From Candidatus Firestoneibacteriota bacterium (GTDB lineage: Bacteria > Oederibacteriota > D2-FULL-39-29 > CAIOVX01): a DNA stretch of 41,495 nucleotides. The position numbers and the translations under genes are program-made. Shown here piece by piece: positions 7,407 to 15,779 of the stretch. Every line of letters starts with the position of its first letter. Positions within the stretch are counted from its first letter, which is position 1. Location: NCBI GenBank assembly GCA_903915125.1, contig CAIWRR010000064.1, positions 1-41,495 on the forward strand, in the 5' to 3' direction. The notes beneath the pieces were generated by a model. That model was given only the letters and a program-made list of their open reading frames with translations, had not been told where the DNA came from and made no database searches.

Positions 7407-7912
7407 CAGAAGAAGAGAAGGCTCTTGAGGCTGAAGCAGGCAGAGTTTATACGAAAATAAAGAAAGACGCTGAAGCAAACGGCTATCATTTGAACCCTGA
7501 TGCGCAGTTTGCAGGGGACCTTGTACGCGGTTTGCTCATTAATGAAAAGAGGTATGGCTACGCTGCCTGTCCGTGCAGGCTTGCTTCAGGCGTCAAGAAG
7601 GAAGATCTCGACATCATTTGTCCCTGTGATTACAGGGATGCGGATCTGGCAGCGCACGAAGCCTGTTATTGCGCGCTTTATGTGTCCGGCGGAATAAGCG
7701 CCGGCAAGGGAACGGCGAAAGCAATTCCTGACAGAAGGCCTCCCAAAGAAGCTCGCGCCGGGGTAAAGACAAAACCGGTTTTGGACAGGCAGTTGCCATC
7801 AATGCCGATTTGGCGCTGCAAAGTGTGCGGCTACCTTTGCGCCAGAGAACAACCGCCGGAAATATGCCCGATATGTAAAGCCGGAAAAGAACGGTTTGAG
7901 GTTTTTGCCTGA
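7403..7912 (+). CDS. Ferredoxin:thioredoxin reductase catalytic-chain homologue fused to a rubredoxin-like domain
   Basis: 169 aa. The N-terminal half is an FTR beta-chain domain with the CPC...CPC...CYC pattern (C56/C58, C73/C75, C88/C90). In FTR these residues hold a [4Fe-4S] cluster next to a redox-active disulfide. After a linker of about 45 residues, the C-terminus has a rubredoxin-like knuckle pair, WRCKVCG (C139, C142) and CPICKAG (C155, C158), which should bind one Fe. Plant-type FTR needs a separate variable chain; none is here. The same domain order is known from the Methanosarcina ferredoxin:disulfide reductase. Coupled to the upstream glutaredoxin and 2 bp from the small Cys-rich gene. 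Likely role: passing electrons from ferredoxin to the glutaredoxin. Confidence 0.92.
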   Translation: MTEEEKALEAEAGRVYTKIKKDAEANGYHLNPDAQFAGDLVRGLLINEKRYGYAACPCRLASGVKKEDLDIICPCDYRDADLAAHEACYCALYVSGGISAGKGTAKAIPDRRPPKEARAGVKTKPVLDRQLPSMPIWRCKVCGYLCAREQPPEICPICKAGKERFEVFA

Positions 7913-7914
7913 TT

Positions 7915-8079
7915 ATGAATATATCTGATTTCTGCGTTGATTGTTGGTGCTGCAAGAAAGCCCGCGAGAAGCGGGGAAGTTTCTGGTATGGCTTTGTGAA
8001 ATTTATATATCATTCCCTCTGGTGTCCTTACTGCAAGGCTTACGAAAAGGAAACCGGCAAGAAACCCTACGAGAGCTAA
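7915..8079 (+). CDS. Small cysteine-rich protein (54 aa)
   Basis: Open frame starting ATG7915, two bases after the FTR-rubredoxin stop, ending TAA8077-8079. The 54-aa product has six cysteines: C7, C10, C12, C13 near the N-terminus and a CPYC at 37-40. Between them lies an aromatic, partly hydrophobic stretch (FWYGFVKFIYHSLW). The two CxxC pairs could form a zinc ribbon or bind iron. CPYC is also the classic glutaredoxin active-site sequence, but the rest is too short for that fold. Family not recognised. Position suggests it belongs to the redox group. No clear ribosome-binding site of its own; translation by re-initiation is likely. Confidence 0.7.
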   Translation: MNISDFCVDCWCCKKAREKRGSFWYGFVKFIYHSLWCPYCKAYEKETGKKPYES

Positions 8080-8136
8080 ATTTCAGCGGCAGGAAACCGG
8101 TCAATGGGTTTCGCCCTGATAAATCATGGAGGAAGC

Positions 8137-9843
8137 ATGGCGGCTTTGGAGAATGTACTGAATAAGAGCGACAAAAGCAATTCGTTGTTTGAGGCGGAAA
8201 TAAGGAAGATAAAAATTCCGGTCTGCAAGCAGTTCTTGAAAGGCGGAAAGATTTCGCCGGTTGATTTTAAGGCTTCAAAAGATTCAGTATCCTCAAAGGA
8301 CTCAACTAAAGTCTTTGCTAGTTTCCCCAACCTTAGGGAGACCGCTTCAAAAGTAATGCAGGGAGTGCGCGGCGGTAAGAGACCTAAACTAAAGGGCAAG
8401 AGGATTGCCGTGCTCTTCTCCGGCGGGCCTGCAGCCGGCGGACACAACGTGGTCGCCGGGCTCTTTGATATGCTCGCGGCTTCCAAATGCACGCTGCTCG
8501 GCGTTAAGGCCGGGCCAAAGGGGCTCATAAACGGGGACCTTTTTATGGTTAAAGCGGAAGATATCAAAAGAATTAAGAATACCGGCGGTTTTGATTACCT
8601 CGGTTCTGACAGAACCAAGATAAAGACTGAAGAGCAGTTCGCCGCGGTAAAGAAGACCTGCGTGGACAACAAACTTGACGCTATTGTGGTGGTAGGCGGA
8701 GACGATTCCAATACCAATGCCGCTGTTCTCGCGGAGTATCTTTATATAGGAGTCAAACCGGACGGTTCCGGCGTTCAGGTAATAGGCGTTCCCAAAACTA
8801 TAGACGGAGACCTGCAGATAGGAAAGTTCCTGCCAATATCTTTCGGTTTTGACACCGCGACTAAGATTTTTGCCGAGATGGTTGGCAATATACTTCAGGA
8901 TACGCCGTCCTCCAGGAAGTACTGGCATTTCATTAAACTCATGGGACGCGCGGCAAGCCACGTCGCTCTTGAGGTGGCGCTTCAGACTAAACCTGCGATA
9001 GCTCTTATCTCGGAAGAGGTCGCGGAAAAGAAAATGGCCCTCGCCGATATAGTCAAGCAGATAGGCGACACCGTAATCAACCGCGCAGGAAACAAAATGA
9101 ATTATGGCGTGGTGGTTGTTCCGGAAGGGTTGATTGAATTTATTCCGGAAATGAACCTGTTGATTCACGAGCTTAATCATATTGTCGCGAAACACGAGAA
9201 AGAAACTGCGGAACTGGAACTTGCAAAGAAGATAGATTTTGTGAGGGCAAAACTTTCCGAAGAGCACAGCAGTCTCTTTGCGAGCCTGCCGCATTACATC
9301 CAGGAGATGCTGCTCTTTGACCGCGATTCCCACGGCAACCTTCAGGTTTCTCAGATACCGACAGAAAAGCTGCTTATTGATATGGTGAAGAAGTACGTGA
9401 AAAAAACAGCTCCCGAGACGAAATTTTCCACGCTAAACCATTTCTTCGGCTATGAAGGCAGGTGCGGCGCGCCTTCGCTCTTTGACGCGGCCTATTGTTA
9501 TAACCTGGGCCTTACAGCAGGCGCGGCTATCGTTAACGGTATGACCGGCTACATAGTGTCTTTCACGCAGCTTGATAAAGGCGGAGAGATTCTTGCTATT
9601 CCTCTTGTCGGACTCTTAAATATCGAGATGAGACACGGCAAGGAAGAGATGGTGATAGAAAAAGCGCTTGTTAAGACCGATTCTCCGGCCTTCATGTATT
9701 TCGCCGTTAACAGGGCCAGGTGGGGAGAAAAAGACCTCTTTACGTCTCCGGGGCCGCGCCAGCTCTGGGGGCCTGTCTGCAACCAGATGCCTATGACAGT
9801 GGCGTTAAATCAGGGGTATGGGAAATTAGGGTTTAAAATATAA
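8137..9843 (+). CDS. pfp: Pyrophosphate-dependent 6-phosphofructokinase (long form)
   Basis: 568 aa, the size of the long plant/spirochaete-like PPi-PFK class. It phosphorylates fructose 6-phosphate reversibly using PPi. GGDDS (residues 187-191) has Asp where ATP-PFKs have Gly, a marker of PPi use. PKTIDGD (219-225) carries the catalytic Asp. The phosphate-binding start is AVLFSGGPAAGGHNVVAG, and MGRAASHVALEVAL follows the family. ATG8137 is preferred because GGAGG lies four bases upstream; ATG8104 is in frame but has no such site. Its neighbours are the redox genes, 57 bp upstream, possibly in the same transcript. A terminator follows. Confidence 0.95.
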   Translation: MAALENVLNKSDKSNSLFEAEIRKIKIPVCKQFLKGGKISPVDFKASKDSVSSKDSTKVFASFPNLRETASKVMQGVRGGKRPKLKGKRIAVLFSGGPAAGGHNVVAGLFDMLAASKCTLLGVKAGPKGLINGDLFMVKAEDIKRIKNTGGFDYLGSDRTKIKTEEQFAAVKKTCVDNKLDAIVVVGGDDSNTNAAVLAEYLYIGVKPDGSGVQVIGVPKTIDGDLQIGKFLPISFGFDTATKIFAEMVGNILQDTPSSRKYWHFIKLMGRAASHVALEVALQTKPAIALISEEVAEKKMALADIVKQIGDTVINRAGNKMNYGVVVVPEGLIEFIPEMNLLIHELNHIVAKHEKETAELELAKKIDFVRAKLSEEHSSLFASLPHYIQEMLLFDRDSHGNLQVSQIPTEKLLIDMVKKYVKKTAPETKFSTLNHFFGYEGRCGAPSLFDAAYCYNLGLTAGAAIVNGMTGYIVSFTQLDKGGEILAIPLVGLLNIEMRHGKEEMVIEKALVKTDSPAFMYFAVNRARWGEKDLFTSPGPRQLWGPVCNQMPMTVALNQGYGKLGFKI

Positions 9844-9851
9844 ATATATCC

Positions 9852-9884
9852 GTTCATAACGTTTGGAAGGTTTATAACGTAAAC
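9852..9884 (-). repeat. 9-bp-period intergenic repeat, copy 3 (degenerate)
   Basis: On the minus strand: GTTT, then ACGTTATAA, ACCTTCCAA, ACGTTATGA, AC. The middle unit is mutated but the 9-bp phase is kept. It lies between the pfp stop and its terminator. Confidence 0.7.
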
Positions 9885-9904
9885 CGGAAAGACTTAAAAA
9901 AAGA

Positions 9905-9930
9905 AAAAGGCCTGAGAAATCAGGCCTTTT
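9905..9930. terminator. Bidirectional rho-independent terminator
   Basis: Perfect 11-bp stem AAAAGGCCTGA / TCAGGCCTTTT with GAAA loop, between the convergent pfp and DEAD-box genes. It is flanked on both sides by 9-bp-period repeats. Confidence 0.93.
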
Positions 9931-9936
9931 CGTTTT

Positions 9937-9975
9937 ACGTTATAAACGTTAAGAACGTTACAAACGTTATAAACG
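9937..9975 (+). repeat. 9-bp-period intergenic repeat, copy 4
   Basis: Four tandem units ACGTTATAA, ACGTTAAGA, ACGTTACAA, ACGTTATAA followed by a decayed ACG. Preceded by TTTT instead of GTTT. Lies between the terminator and the end of the DEAD-box gene. Confidence 0.88.
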
Positions 9976-9983
9976 ATATTTAA

Positions 9984-11261
9984 TTAATGTTTACTCTGGT
10001 ATAAAATCTTAATCCCCGGCCCGGTATAAATATCCGAATCCTTCACCTCTGCTTTAGTCTGTCCCTGTCGGGCGCCCTTAAGCCCTCTTTTCCTTCCGCC
10101 CCACGAACTTCCCGCGGAAATAGTTGAGGACAGCTTTTCCGACGGATAAATAGGGTGCGAAGCGAGCGGTATTGACGCGTTAATTATTTTCTCGATGCTT
10201 TTTACGTCAGCGCCCTGGTCCGGAGTCGCAAGTGTTATGGCGTGCCCCTTTCTGCCTGCTCTGCCGGTCCTGCCTATGCGGTGAACATAATTCTCCGGAT
10301 CGTCAGGTATCTCGTAGTTTATGACAAGTTCGATGTCGGTCACGTCAATGCCGCGAGCGGCTATATCAGTTGCCGCGAGTATTCTGAATTTGCCTGATTT
10401 GAACCCGTCGAGGGCTTCTTTCCTCTGGGACTGTGTCCTGTCGGAATGAATCTCGGAGGCTTTGTGCCCGAGCTGGCGGAGCGTTGAAGTTATTTTTGCT
10501 GCAGCTCTCTTGGTTCTGGTGAAGAGCAGAACCGAACCGCTATATTCCTTTAAGAGTTCGTTAAGCAATTTATTCTTGAGTTCCTTACTGACAACGAAAA
10601 GTTCCTGCGTGACAGTTTCCGCCGCGGTACCTGACGGCGCGATCTCCGTCCGGACCGGCAGCTGCATGTATCTTCTCGCGATATCAACTATTCCAAAAGG
10701 CATTGTTGCCGAGAAGAGCATTGTCTGTCTTTCCTTGGGAATCAACCTGATGATCCGCTCTATCTGCGGAAGGAAGCCCATATCGAGCATCCTGTCTGCT
10801 TCGTCCAGAACAAGGACTTCAACATTTTTAATATTTACGGTTTTGCGCTCCAGATGGTCGTTAAGCCTTCCCGGAGTGGCTATAATGATTTGAGGGTTAT
10901 GAGCTAAGGCCTGGTTCTGACCGAACATAGATACTCCGCCTATAAGCACGGCAGTCTTCATTTTGAAGAGGGGGGCAAGTTTTTGAAATGATTCTTCGAC
11001 CTGGATGGCTAATTCCCTTGTTGGCACAAGCACAAGTCCGCGTCCCTTGCCGTTCGCAAGCCGCTGTATCATCGGTATAGCGAATGCAAGGGTTTTTCCT
11101 GTGCCTGTCTGCGCAATGCCAATAATGTCTTTTCCTGCTATGGCCTGCGGGATTGCTTTGCTCTGGATGGGGGTCGGAACCTTGAAATTTAACTTCTCGA
11201 GAGCATCGAAAATGCCCGGCGCAATGCCGAGCCCGTAAAAACTTTCTTTTTCATTTTCCAT
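9984..11261 (-). CDS. DEAD-box RNA helicase, RhlE-like
   Basis: 425 aa ATP-dependent RNA helicase. It has a Q motif (VPTPIQSKAIP), motif I AQTGTGKT (50-57), DEAD (153-156), SAT (184-186), the motif V region DIAARGIDV (299-307) and motif VI HRIGRTGR (327-334). All catalytic motifs are intact. A basic 60-residue tail rich in G/R/K follows, as in RhlE/DeaD-type helicases used in ribosome assembly or RNA decay. The ATG lacks a Shine-Dalgarno. An extended -10-like TGT-TATTGT ends six bases upstream on the minus strand, so it might be leaderless, but that match is weak. Confidence 0.94.
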   Translation of the reverse strand: MENEKESFYGLGIAPGIFDALEKLNFKVPTPIQSKAIPQAIAGKDIIGIAQTGTGKTLAFAIPMIQRLANGKGRGLVLVPTRELAIQVEESFQKLAPLFKMKTAVLIGGVSMFGQNQALAHNPQIIIATPGRLNDHLERKTVNIKNVEVLVLDEADRMLDMGFLPQIERIIRLIPKERQTMLFSATMPFGIVDIARRYMQLPVRTEIAPSGTAAETVTQELFVVSKELKNKLLNELLKEYSGSVLLFTRTKRAAAKITSTLRQLGHKASEIHSDRTQSQRKEALDGFKSGKFRILAATDIAARGIDVTDIELVINYEIPDDPENYVHRIGRTGRAGRKGHAITLATPDQGADVKSIEKIINASIPLASHPIYPSEKLSSTISAGSSWGGRKRGLKGARQGQTKAEVKDSDIYTGPGIKILYQSKH

Positions 11262-11349
11262 ACAAATACAATAACACTATTTGGGCGAAAAATAAAGGTA
11301 TTAAAGGTTTTATGGCAATTATCCTGCAAGGTTTACGATTGGTTTTTGC

Positions 11350-11378
11350 TTGATTTTGGACGCCTAAAATGATAAAAT
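11350..11378 (+). promoter_or_regulatory. Promoter of the nuo operon
   Basis: -35 TTGATT (11350-11355), 17-nt spacer, -10 TAAAAT (11373-11378), inside the 181-bp gap between the divergent DEAD-box gene and nuoJ. Expected start near 11385, giving a leader of about 58 nt. Confidence 0.6.
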
Positions 11379-11442
11379 CCCTAATCTTTATTAGCTTTTT
11401 TCACCCGGAAGATTCCGGAAAACCTTATTGACGTGAGGGAAA

Positions 11443-11931
11443 ATGCTGATTCTATTGCTCTTTGCCGTAATCGCGATAATAGCCGCGATTCTGGTGGTTT
11501 CAATGAAGAACATAATGCATTGCGCGCTTTTCCTCGCGCTCTTTTTGTTGAGCGTTGCCGGCATATTTTTCTATCTTGACGCAGACTTTCTCGGTATTGT
11601 GCAGATACTTGTCTATGTGGGCGGCATTATTGTTCTCATTCTCTTCGCCGTCATGCTAACCTCCAGGGTTTCCAGCGCGCTTTTGGAACAGACGAACGAG
11701 CAGAAAGGCCTTGCCATAGCAGCCTGCCTTCTTTTGGCGGCGGCTATTACGGCCGCGGCATTCAGAACGCCTCTTGCAACCACGTTAAACCCTGTGAAGG
11801 CTGAAGGGACCACGCATTTTACCGGAGAACTTCTGCTAACTGTCTACGCGCTTCCGTTTGAAATAGCCTCTATAGTGCTTCTTGTGGCGCTTATAGGCGC
11901 TATTGTTCTTGCCGGCAAGAAGGGAGAGTAG
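11443..11931 (+). CDS. nuoJ: NADH-quinone oxidoreductase subunit J
   Basis: 162 aa with five membrane helices; membrane-arm subunit of respiratory complex I next to NuoA/K. The family block VQILVYVGGIIVLILFAVML, containing the conserved pi-bulge glycine region of TM3, is clear. It is the first gene of a truncated nuo operon: nuoA-I are not upstream, where a divergent DEAD-box gene lies instead. GTGAGGG just before the ATG serves as ribosome-binding site. The next gene follows after 2 bp. Confidence 0.95.
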   Translation: MLILLLFAVIAIIAAILVVSMKNIMHCALFLALFLLSVAGIFFYLDADFLGIVQILVYVGGIIVLILFAVMLTSRVSSALLEQTNEQKGLAIAACLLLAAAITAAAFRTPLATTLNPVKAEGTTHFTGELLLTVYALPFEIASIVLLVALIGAIVLAGKKGE

Positions 11932-11933
11932 TT

Positions 11934-12239
11934 ATGATGTTTTTGCCCCTCATAGGCCTCTCGGCGATAATCTTCGCAATAGGCGTTTACGGAGCGCTCA
12001 CGAGAAGGAATGCCATCGGCATACTGATGTCTCTTGAACTTATGTTCAATGCGGCAAACATTAATCTCGTAACTGCAAATAAATATCTTAACCTTGAAAA
12101 CAGCGTCGGAATAATCTTTCCGATATTTATTATAACCATTGCTGCCGCGGAAGCCGCGGTTGGCCTCGCGATCATTCTTTCCCTTTACCGTCAAACAAAG
12201 ACGGTTTATGTCGAGAAGATTAATATAATGAAATGGTAG
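11934..12239 (+). CDS. nuoK: NADH-quinone oxidoreductase subunit K
   Basis: 101 aa with three membrane helices. The two membrane glutamates essential for proton translocation in NuoK are present: E35 in MSLELMFNAANIN and E73 in ITIAAAEAAVGLAI (E36 and E72 in E. coli). Length is normal. ATG11934 and ATG11937 are both possible starts; GGGAG at the end of nuoJ fits either. Confidence 0.96.
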   Translation: MMFLPLIGLSAIIFAIGVYGALTRRNAIGILMSLELMFNAANINLVTANKYLNLENSVGIIFPIFIITIAAAEAAVGLAIILSLYRQTKTVYVEKINIMKW

Positions 12240-12245
12240 GATAAC

Positions 12246-14160
12246 TTGATAAACCACGCATACATAATACCTTTCCTGCCGCTCGCGGCCTTCGCCGTAA
12301 ATATCTTTTTCGGGAAGAAGCTGAAAGGTGTTTCCGCCTACATAGGCATAGCAGCTGTCTCTGCCGCCTTTTTGATGTCGCTCTCGATATTTTTTGCTTT
12401 TCTCGGGGGGGCTCAGCGGTTTGAAGTAAATCCGGAATGGCTTAACCTCGGCGCCGTGAAATTCGGAATGGGATTCCTGGTGGACGGGATGACCTCGGTA
12501 ATGCTTATAGTTGTGACGCTTGTAAGCCTGCTCGTTCAGATATATTCCATCGGGTACATGCACGGCGATCCGAGATATCCGAGGTATTACGCTTACCTGG
12601 GTCTCTTCACTTTCTCAATGCTGCTCCTTGTCATTGCCAATAACTTCGCGATGATGTTCGTGTCCTGGGAACTTGTGGGCGTAAGTTCTTACCTGCTGAT
12701 TGGTTTTTGGTTTGAAAAAAAAATCGGCTTCCGATGCGGGCAAGAAAGCTTTCATTACAAATAAATTCGGCGATTTCGGTTTTTCAATCGGCATCATGAT
12801 GATCTTCGCGTTCTGCGGCACGCTTAACTTTGGCGAGGTCGCGGACGCCATATCCAAAGGCACGCTTTCGGGCAGCGCTTTGACGCTTGCGGGAATACTC
12901 GTGTTCTGCGGGGCTGTCGGAAAGTCAGCGCAATTCCCGCTGCATGTCTGGCTTCCCGACGCGATGGAAGGCCCGACCCCGGTATCTGCCCTCATTCACG
13001 CGGCCACCATGGTTGCTGCAGGCGTATACCTTGTGGCAAGAACCTATTTTCTCTACGCGGCTTCACCGACGGCTTCGGCTGTCGTCGCTTATACCGGAGT
13101 GTTCACCGCCTTCTTCGCGGCTACGATGGCTCTTGTCGCAACCGATATCAAGAGAGTGCTGGCGTTTTCCACAGTCAGCCAACTGGGCTATATGATAATG
13201 GCGCTCGGCGTAGGCGGTTATACTGCCGGAATGTTTCACCTGACAACTCACGCTTTCTTCAAAGCGCTGCTCTTCCTCGGAGCGGGTTCAGTGATACACG
13301 GAGCGGCAACGCAGGATATTCGGGATATGGGCGGCCTGGGCAAGCATATGAAAATCACGATGGTAACTTTCTTCATTGCCTGCCTGGCGATATCGGGTAT
13401 ACCGCCGTTCTCCGGCTTTTACAGCAAGGACGAAGTGCTCCTTGCCGCGTTCAATTACAGCAAACCGGTCTATATCGTAGCGACTTTCACCGCATTCATG
13501 ACGGCGTTCTATATGTTCAGGCTTTTCTTCAGGACCTTTACCGGAGAGATGAGGACAAAGCTTCACCCGCACGAATCACCTTATACAATGACTATCCCGC
13601 TTATGGTTCTTGCGGCGCTCTCAATAGTTGCCGGATGGCTCTTTGTCCAGGGGCACGCGTTTGAGTCGCTGGTACATTTTAAGGAAGGAGCGGCGGAAGA
13701 GGGGAATGCTCTTGTTGTCTGGATTTCTATCGCGGCCTCTGTAATAGGCATCGGACTGGCTTTGGCTGTTTATGTCCTTAAGATTGTTCCTGACGGATTT
13801 TTTAGAAACAAATTTCCGCGTATTCATAAGGTGCTCATAAACAAGTGGTATGTTGACGAGTTCTACGACAAAACCGTGATCAAGCCGTCGCTCAATCTGG
13901 CGCGCAGGTTGTTTTCTTTCGACGCCAAATATATTGACGGCGCTGTAAATCTTACCGGTATAATAAATGTGGTGATAAGCAAACTTCATAATGTTTTCGA
14001 TAAAGCCGCTGTTGACGGCGCCGTGAACGGAGTCGCTGAAGCGGCTCAAAGCGGAGGCGGGCTTCTCCGCAGGGTCCAGACAGGACTAGTGCAGAACTAT
14101 ATGCTCCTGCTGGTTGCGGGCGCGGCGCTGGCTGTTGTCGTTTTCTTCTTTGTAAAATAG
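12246..14160 (+). CDS. nuoL: NADH-quinone oxidoreductase subunit L, interrupted by a 1-nt frameshift
   Basis: Antiporter-like proton-channel subunit at the tip of the complex I membrane arm. Two frames together encode about 637 aa, the normal NuoL length. Frame 1 (TTG12246) runs to WELVGVSSYLLIGFWFEKK, then goes out of frame and stops at 12764. The second frame resumes exactly with SASDAGKKAFITNKFGDFGF and runs to 14160. The switch is in a run of nine A (12715-12723); eight would keep the frame. Conserved residues on both sides are intact (E in WELVG, the GPTPVSALIHAATMVAAGVY block), and the C-terminal lateral helix region is present. Either a sequencing or assembly error, a recent mutation, or a slippage site. 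TTG start follows nuoK by 6 bp with a weak AGG. Confidence 0.93.
12715..12723 (+). other. A9 homopolymer at the nuoL frameshift
   Basis: Nine consecutive A after TTTG. Reading W-F-E-K-K then S requires only eight A. Loss of one A in the mRNA (polymerase slippage) or a +1 ribosomal shift would restore the full protein. Confidence 0.9.
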
Positions 14161-14297
14161 CAGGTTGATTTCACGGATTCGGGAGGGCGATTACGCGGAT
14201 TAGCGAGAGCATGGTTTAATCTTCGCAATCGGTTTAAGGAATCTGAGTAATTCTGAAGAACTTGTTTTTCGAATAGTTTCAGTTGAAAGGAGGAAGG

Positions 14298-15779
14298 ATG
14301 CTATTAACACTGGTGACATTCATCCCGCTCATCGGAGGGTTGGCTCTCTTATTCGTTCCGAAGGGCAAGGACGATATCGTAAGGGGCATAGCAACCGCGG
14401 CAGCCGCGGTCGCGCTTATTCTGTCGGTTATAGTCCTTCTGGGATACGACAAGAGCCTGGCCGGAATGCAGTTTGTTGAACATCGCATCTGGATTCCTTC
14501 CCTGAATGTCACATATTATTTGGGAGTGGACGGGCTGAGCATCGCGATGCTCGTTCTTACTACGCTGCTTTCACTTATCTCTGTCATATATTCCTACAAT
14601 ATTACCTCAAGGGTAAAGGAGTACTTTTTCTTCTTCCTGCTTCTTGAAACCGGCATGCTCGGGGTTTTCCTGGCTCTTGATTTCTTCCTTTTTTATGTCT
14701 TCTGGGAAATCACCCTTGTCCCGATGTATTTCCTCATCGGCATCTGGGGCGGCCCGCGCAAGGAATACGCGGCAATTAAGTTCTTCCTTTACACCTTGTT
14801 TGGAAGCGTCATTATGCTGTTGGGTATTATCGCGCTCTATTTCGCGAGTCCTTCGCATACTTTCAATATGCTTGAGCTGGCTGAACAGGCTCCGACGTTC
14901 ACAAAATTGTTCCAGAATGTTATTTATGCGGCGCTCTTTATCGGATTCGCCATAAAGGTTCCGGTCTTCCCGTTCCATACCTGGCTTCCGGACGCCCACG
15001 TGGAAGCGCCGACGGCAGTCAGCGTAATCCTTGCCGGCGTACTGCTCAAAATGGGCACTTACGGAATGCTTAGGGTCAGTTTTAGCATACTTCCGCAGGC
15101 TGTTTTGTATTTTGCCATGCCGCTCGCGGTTCTGGCAATGATAAACATAATTTACGGCGCCTACTGTGCGATGGCGCAGAAAGACCTGAAAAAAATGATT
15201 GCCTACTCTTCAATCAACCACATGGGTTATGTTTTGCTGGGAATGGCGGCTATGACAACGGCCGGTTTAAACGGAGCCATCTTTCAGATGTTCAATCACG
15301 GTATCATAACCGGAGCGCTCTTCCTTCTGGTGGGTGTTATTTATGACAGGGCGCATACAAGGGACATCGAAGGTTTCGGCGGGCTTGGTTCAATTATGCC
15401 TGTTTATACGGGTATTATGATGGTTGCGGTTTTTGCTTCCCTGGGCCTCCCCGGTCTCTCGGGTTTCTGGTCTGAATTTATGTGTTTCCTCGGCGCATTC
15501 CAGGTTCAAAATACGTGGATGAAGATTATTACCGGCCTCTCAGCGATAGGCATCGTGGTGACAGCGGCGTATTTCCTTATAATGATTCAGAAAGTATTCC
15601 TTGGGCCGGCCAATGAAAAGTGGAAGAGCCTGCCGGAGATTAATAGGAGAGAACTTATCACTGTCGTTCCTCTTATTGTCATTATGGTGGTTCTGGGCTT
15701 CCTGCCGAGAATAGTTATGGAACTTTCTTCCAAAAACGTTGATTCAATGGTTAAGATGCTGGGGGCTATCAAGCCATGA
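14298..15779 (+). CDS. nuoM: NADH-quinone oxidoreductase subunit M
   Basis: 493 aa, about 14 membrane helices; second antiporter-like proton channel of complex I. Typical blocks: FYVFWEITLVPMYFLIGIWGG with the key TM5 Glu, KVPVFPFHTWLPDAHVEAPT, and a Lys-bearing LLKMGTYGMLR. ATG14298 is chosen because AAAGGAGG (14286-14293) lies just upstream; TTG14283 is in frame but lies before that site. The 137-bp gap after nuoL is unusually long for this operon and holds only low-complexity sequence including ATTACGCGGATTAGC. The 3' end overlaps nuoN by 4 bp. Confidence 0.96.
   Translation: MLLTLVTFIPLIGGLALLFVPKGKDDIVRGIATAAAAVALILSVIVLLGYDKSLAGMQFVEHRIWIPSLNVTYYLGVDGLSIAMLVLTTLLSLISVIYSYNITSRVKEYFFFFLLLETGMLGVFLALDFFLFYVFWEITLVPMYFLIGIWGGPRKEYAAIKFFLYTLFGSVIMLLGIIALYFASPSHTFNMLELAEQAPTFTKLFQNVIYAALFIGFAIKVPVFPFHTWLPDAHVEAPTAVSVILAGVLLKMGTYGMLRVSFSILPQAVLYFAMPLAVLAMINIIYGAYCAMAQKDLKKMIAYSSINHMGYVLLGMAAMTTAGLNGAIFQMFNHGIITGALFLLVGVIYDRAHTRDIEGFGGLGSIMPVYTGIMMVAVFASLGLPGLSGFWSEFMCFLGAFQVQNTWMKIITGLSAIGIVVTAAYFLIMIQKVFLGPANEKWKSLPEINRRELITVVPLIVIMVVLGFLPRIVMELSSKNVDSMVKMLGAIKP

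Noticed and set aside
8389-9333. A 314-aa open frame on the minus strand opposite pfp.
   Set aside because: It lies entirely over conserved PPi-phosphofructokinase coding sequence, has no family match I can see and no ribosome-binding site; it is a shadow frame.
9937-9975. The 9-bp repeats as a CRISPR array.
   Set aside because: Units are 9 bp without spacers, far too short, and no cas genes are present.
12700-14160. The second nuoL frame as a separate gene.
   Set aside because: Its start falls in the middle of a conserved NuoL helix and the join with the upstream frame is exact; it is the same gene.
14161-14297. A missing gene in the 137-bp gap between nuoL and nuoM.
   Set aside because: No open frame with start and ribosome-binding site; only GC-rich ATTACGCGGATTAGC-type sequence.
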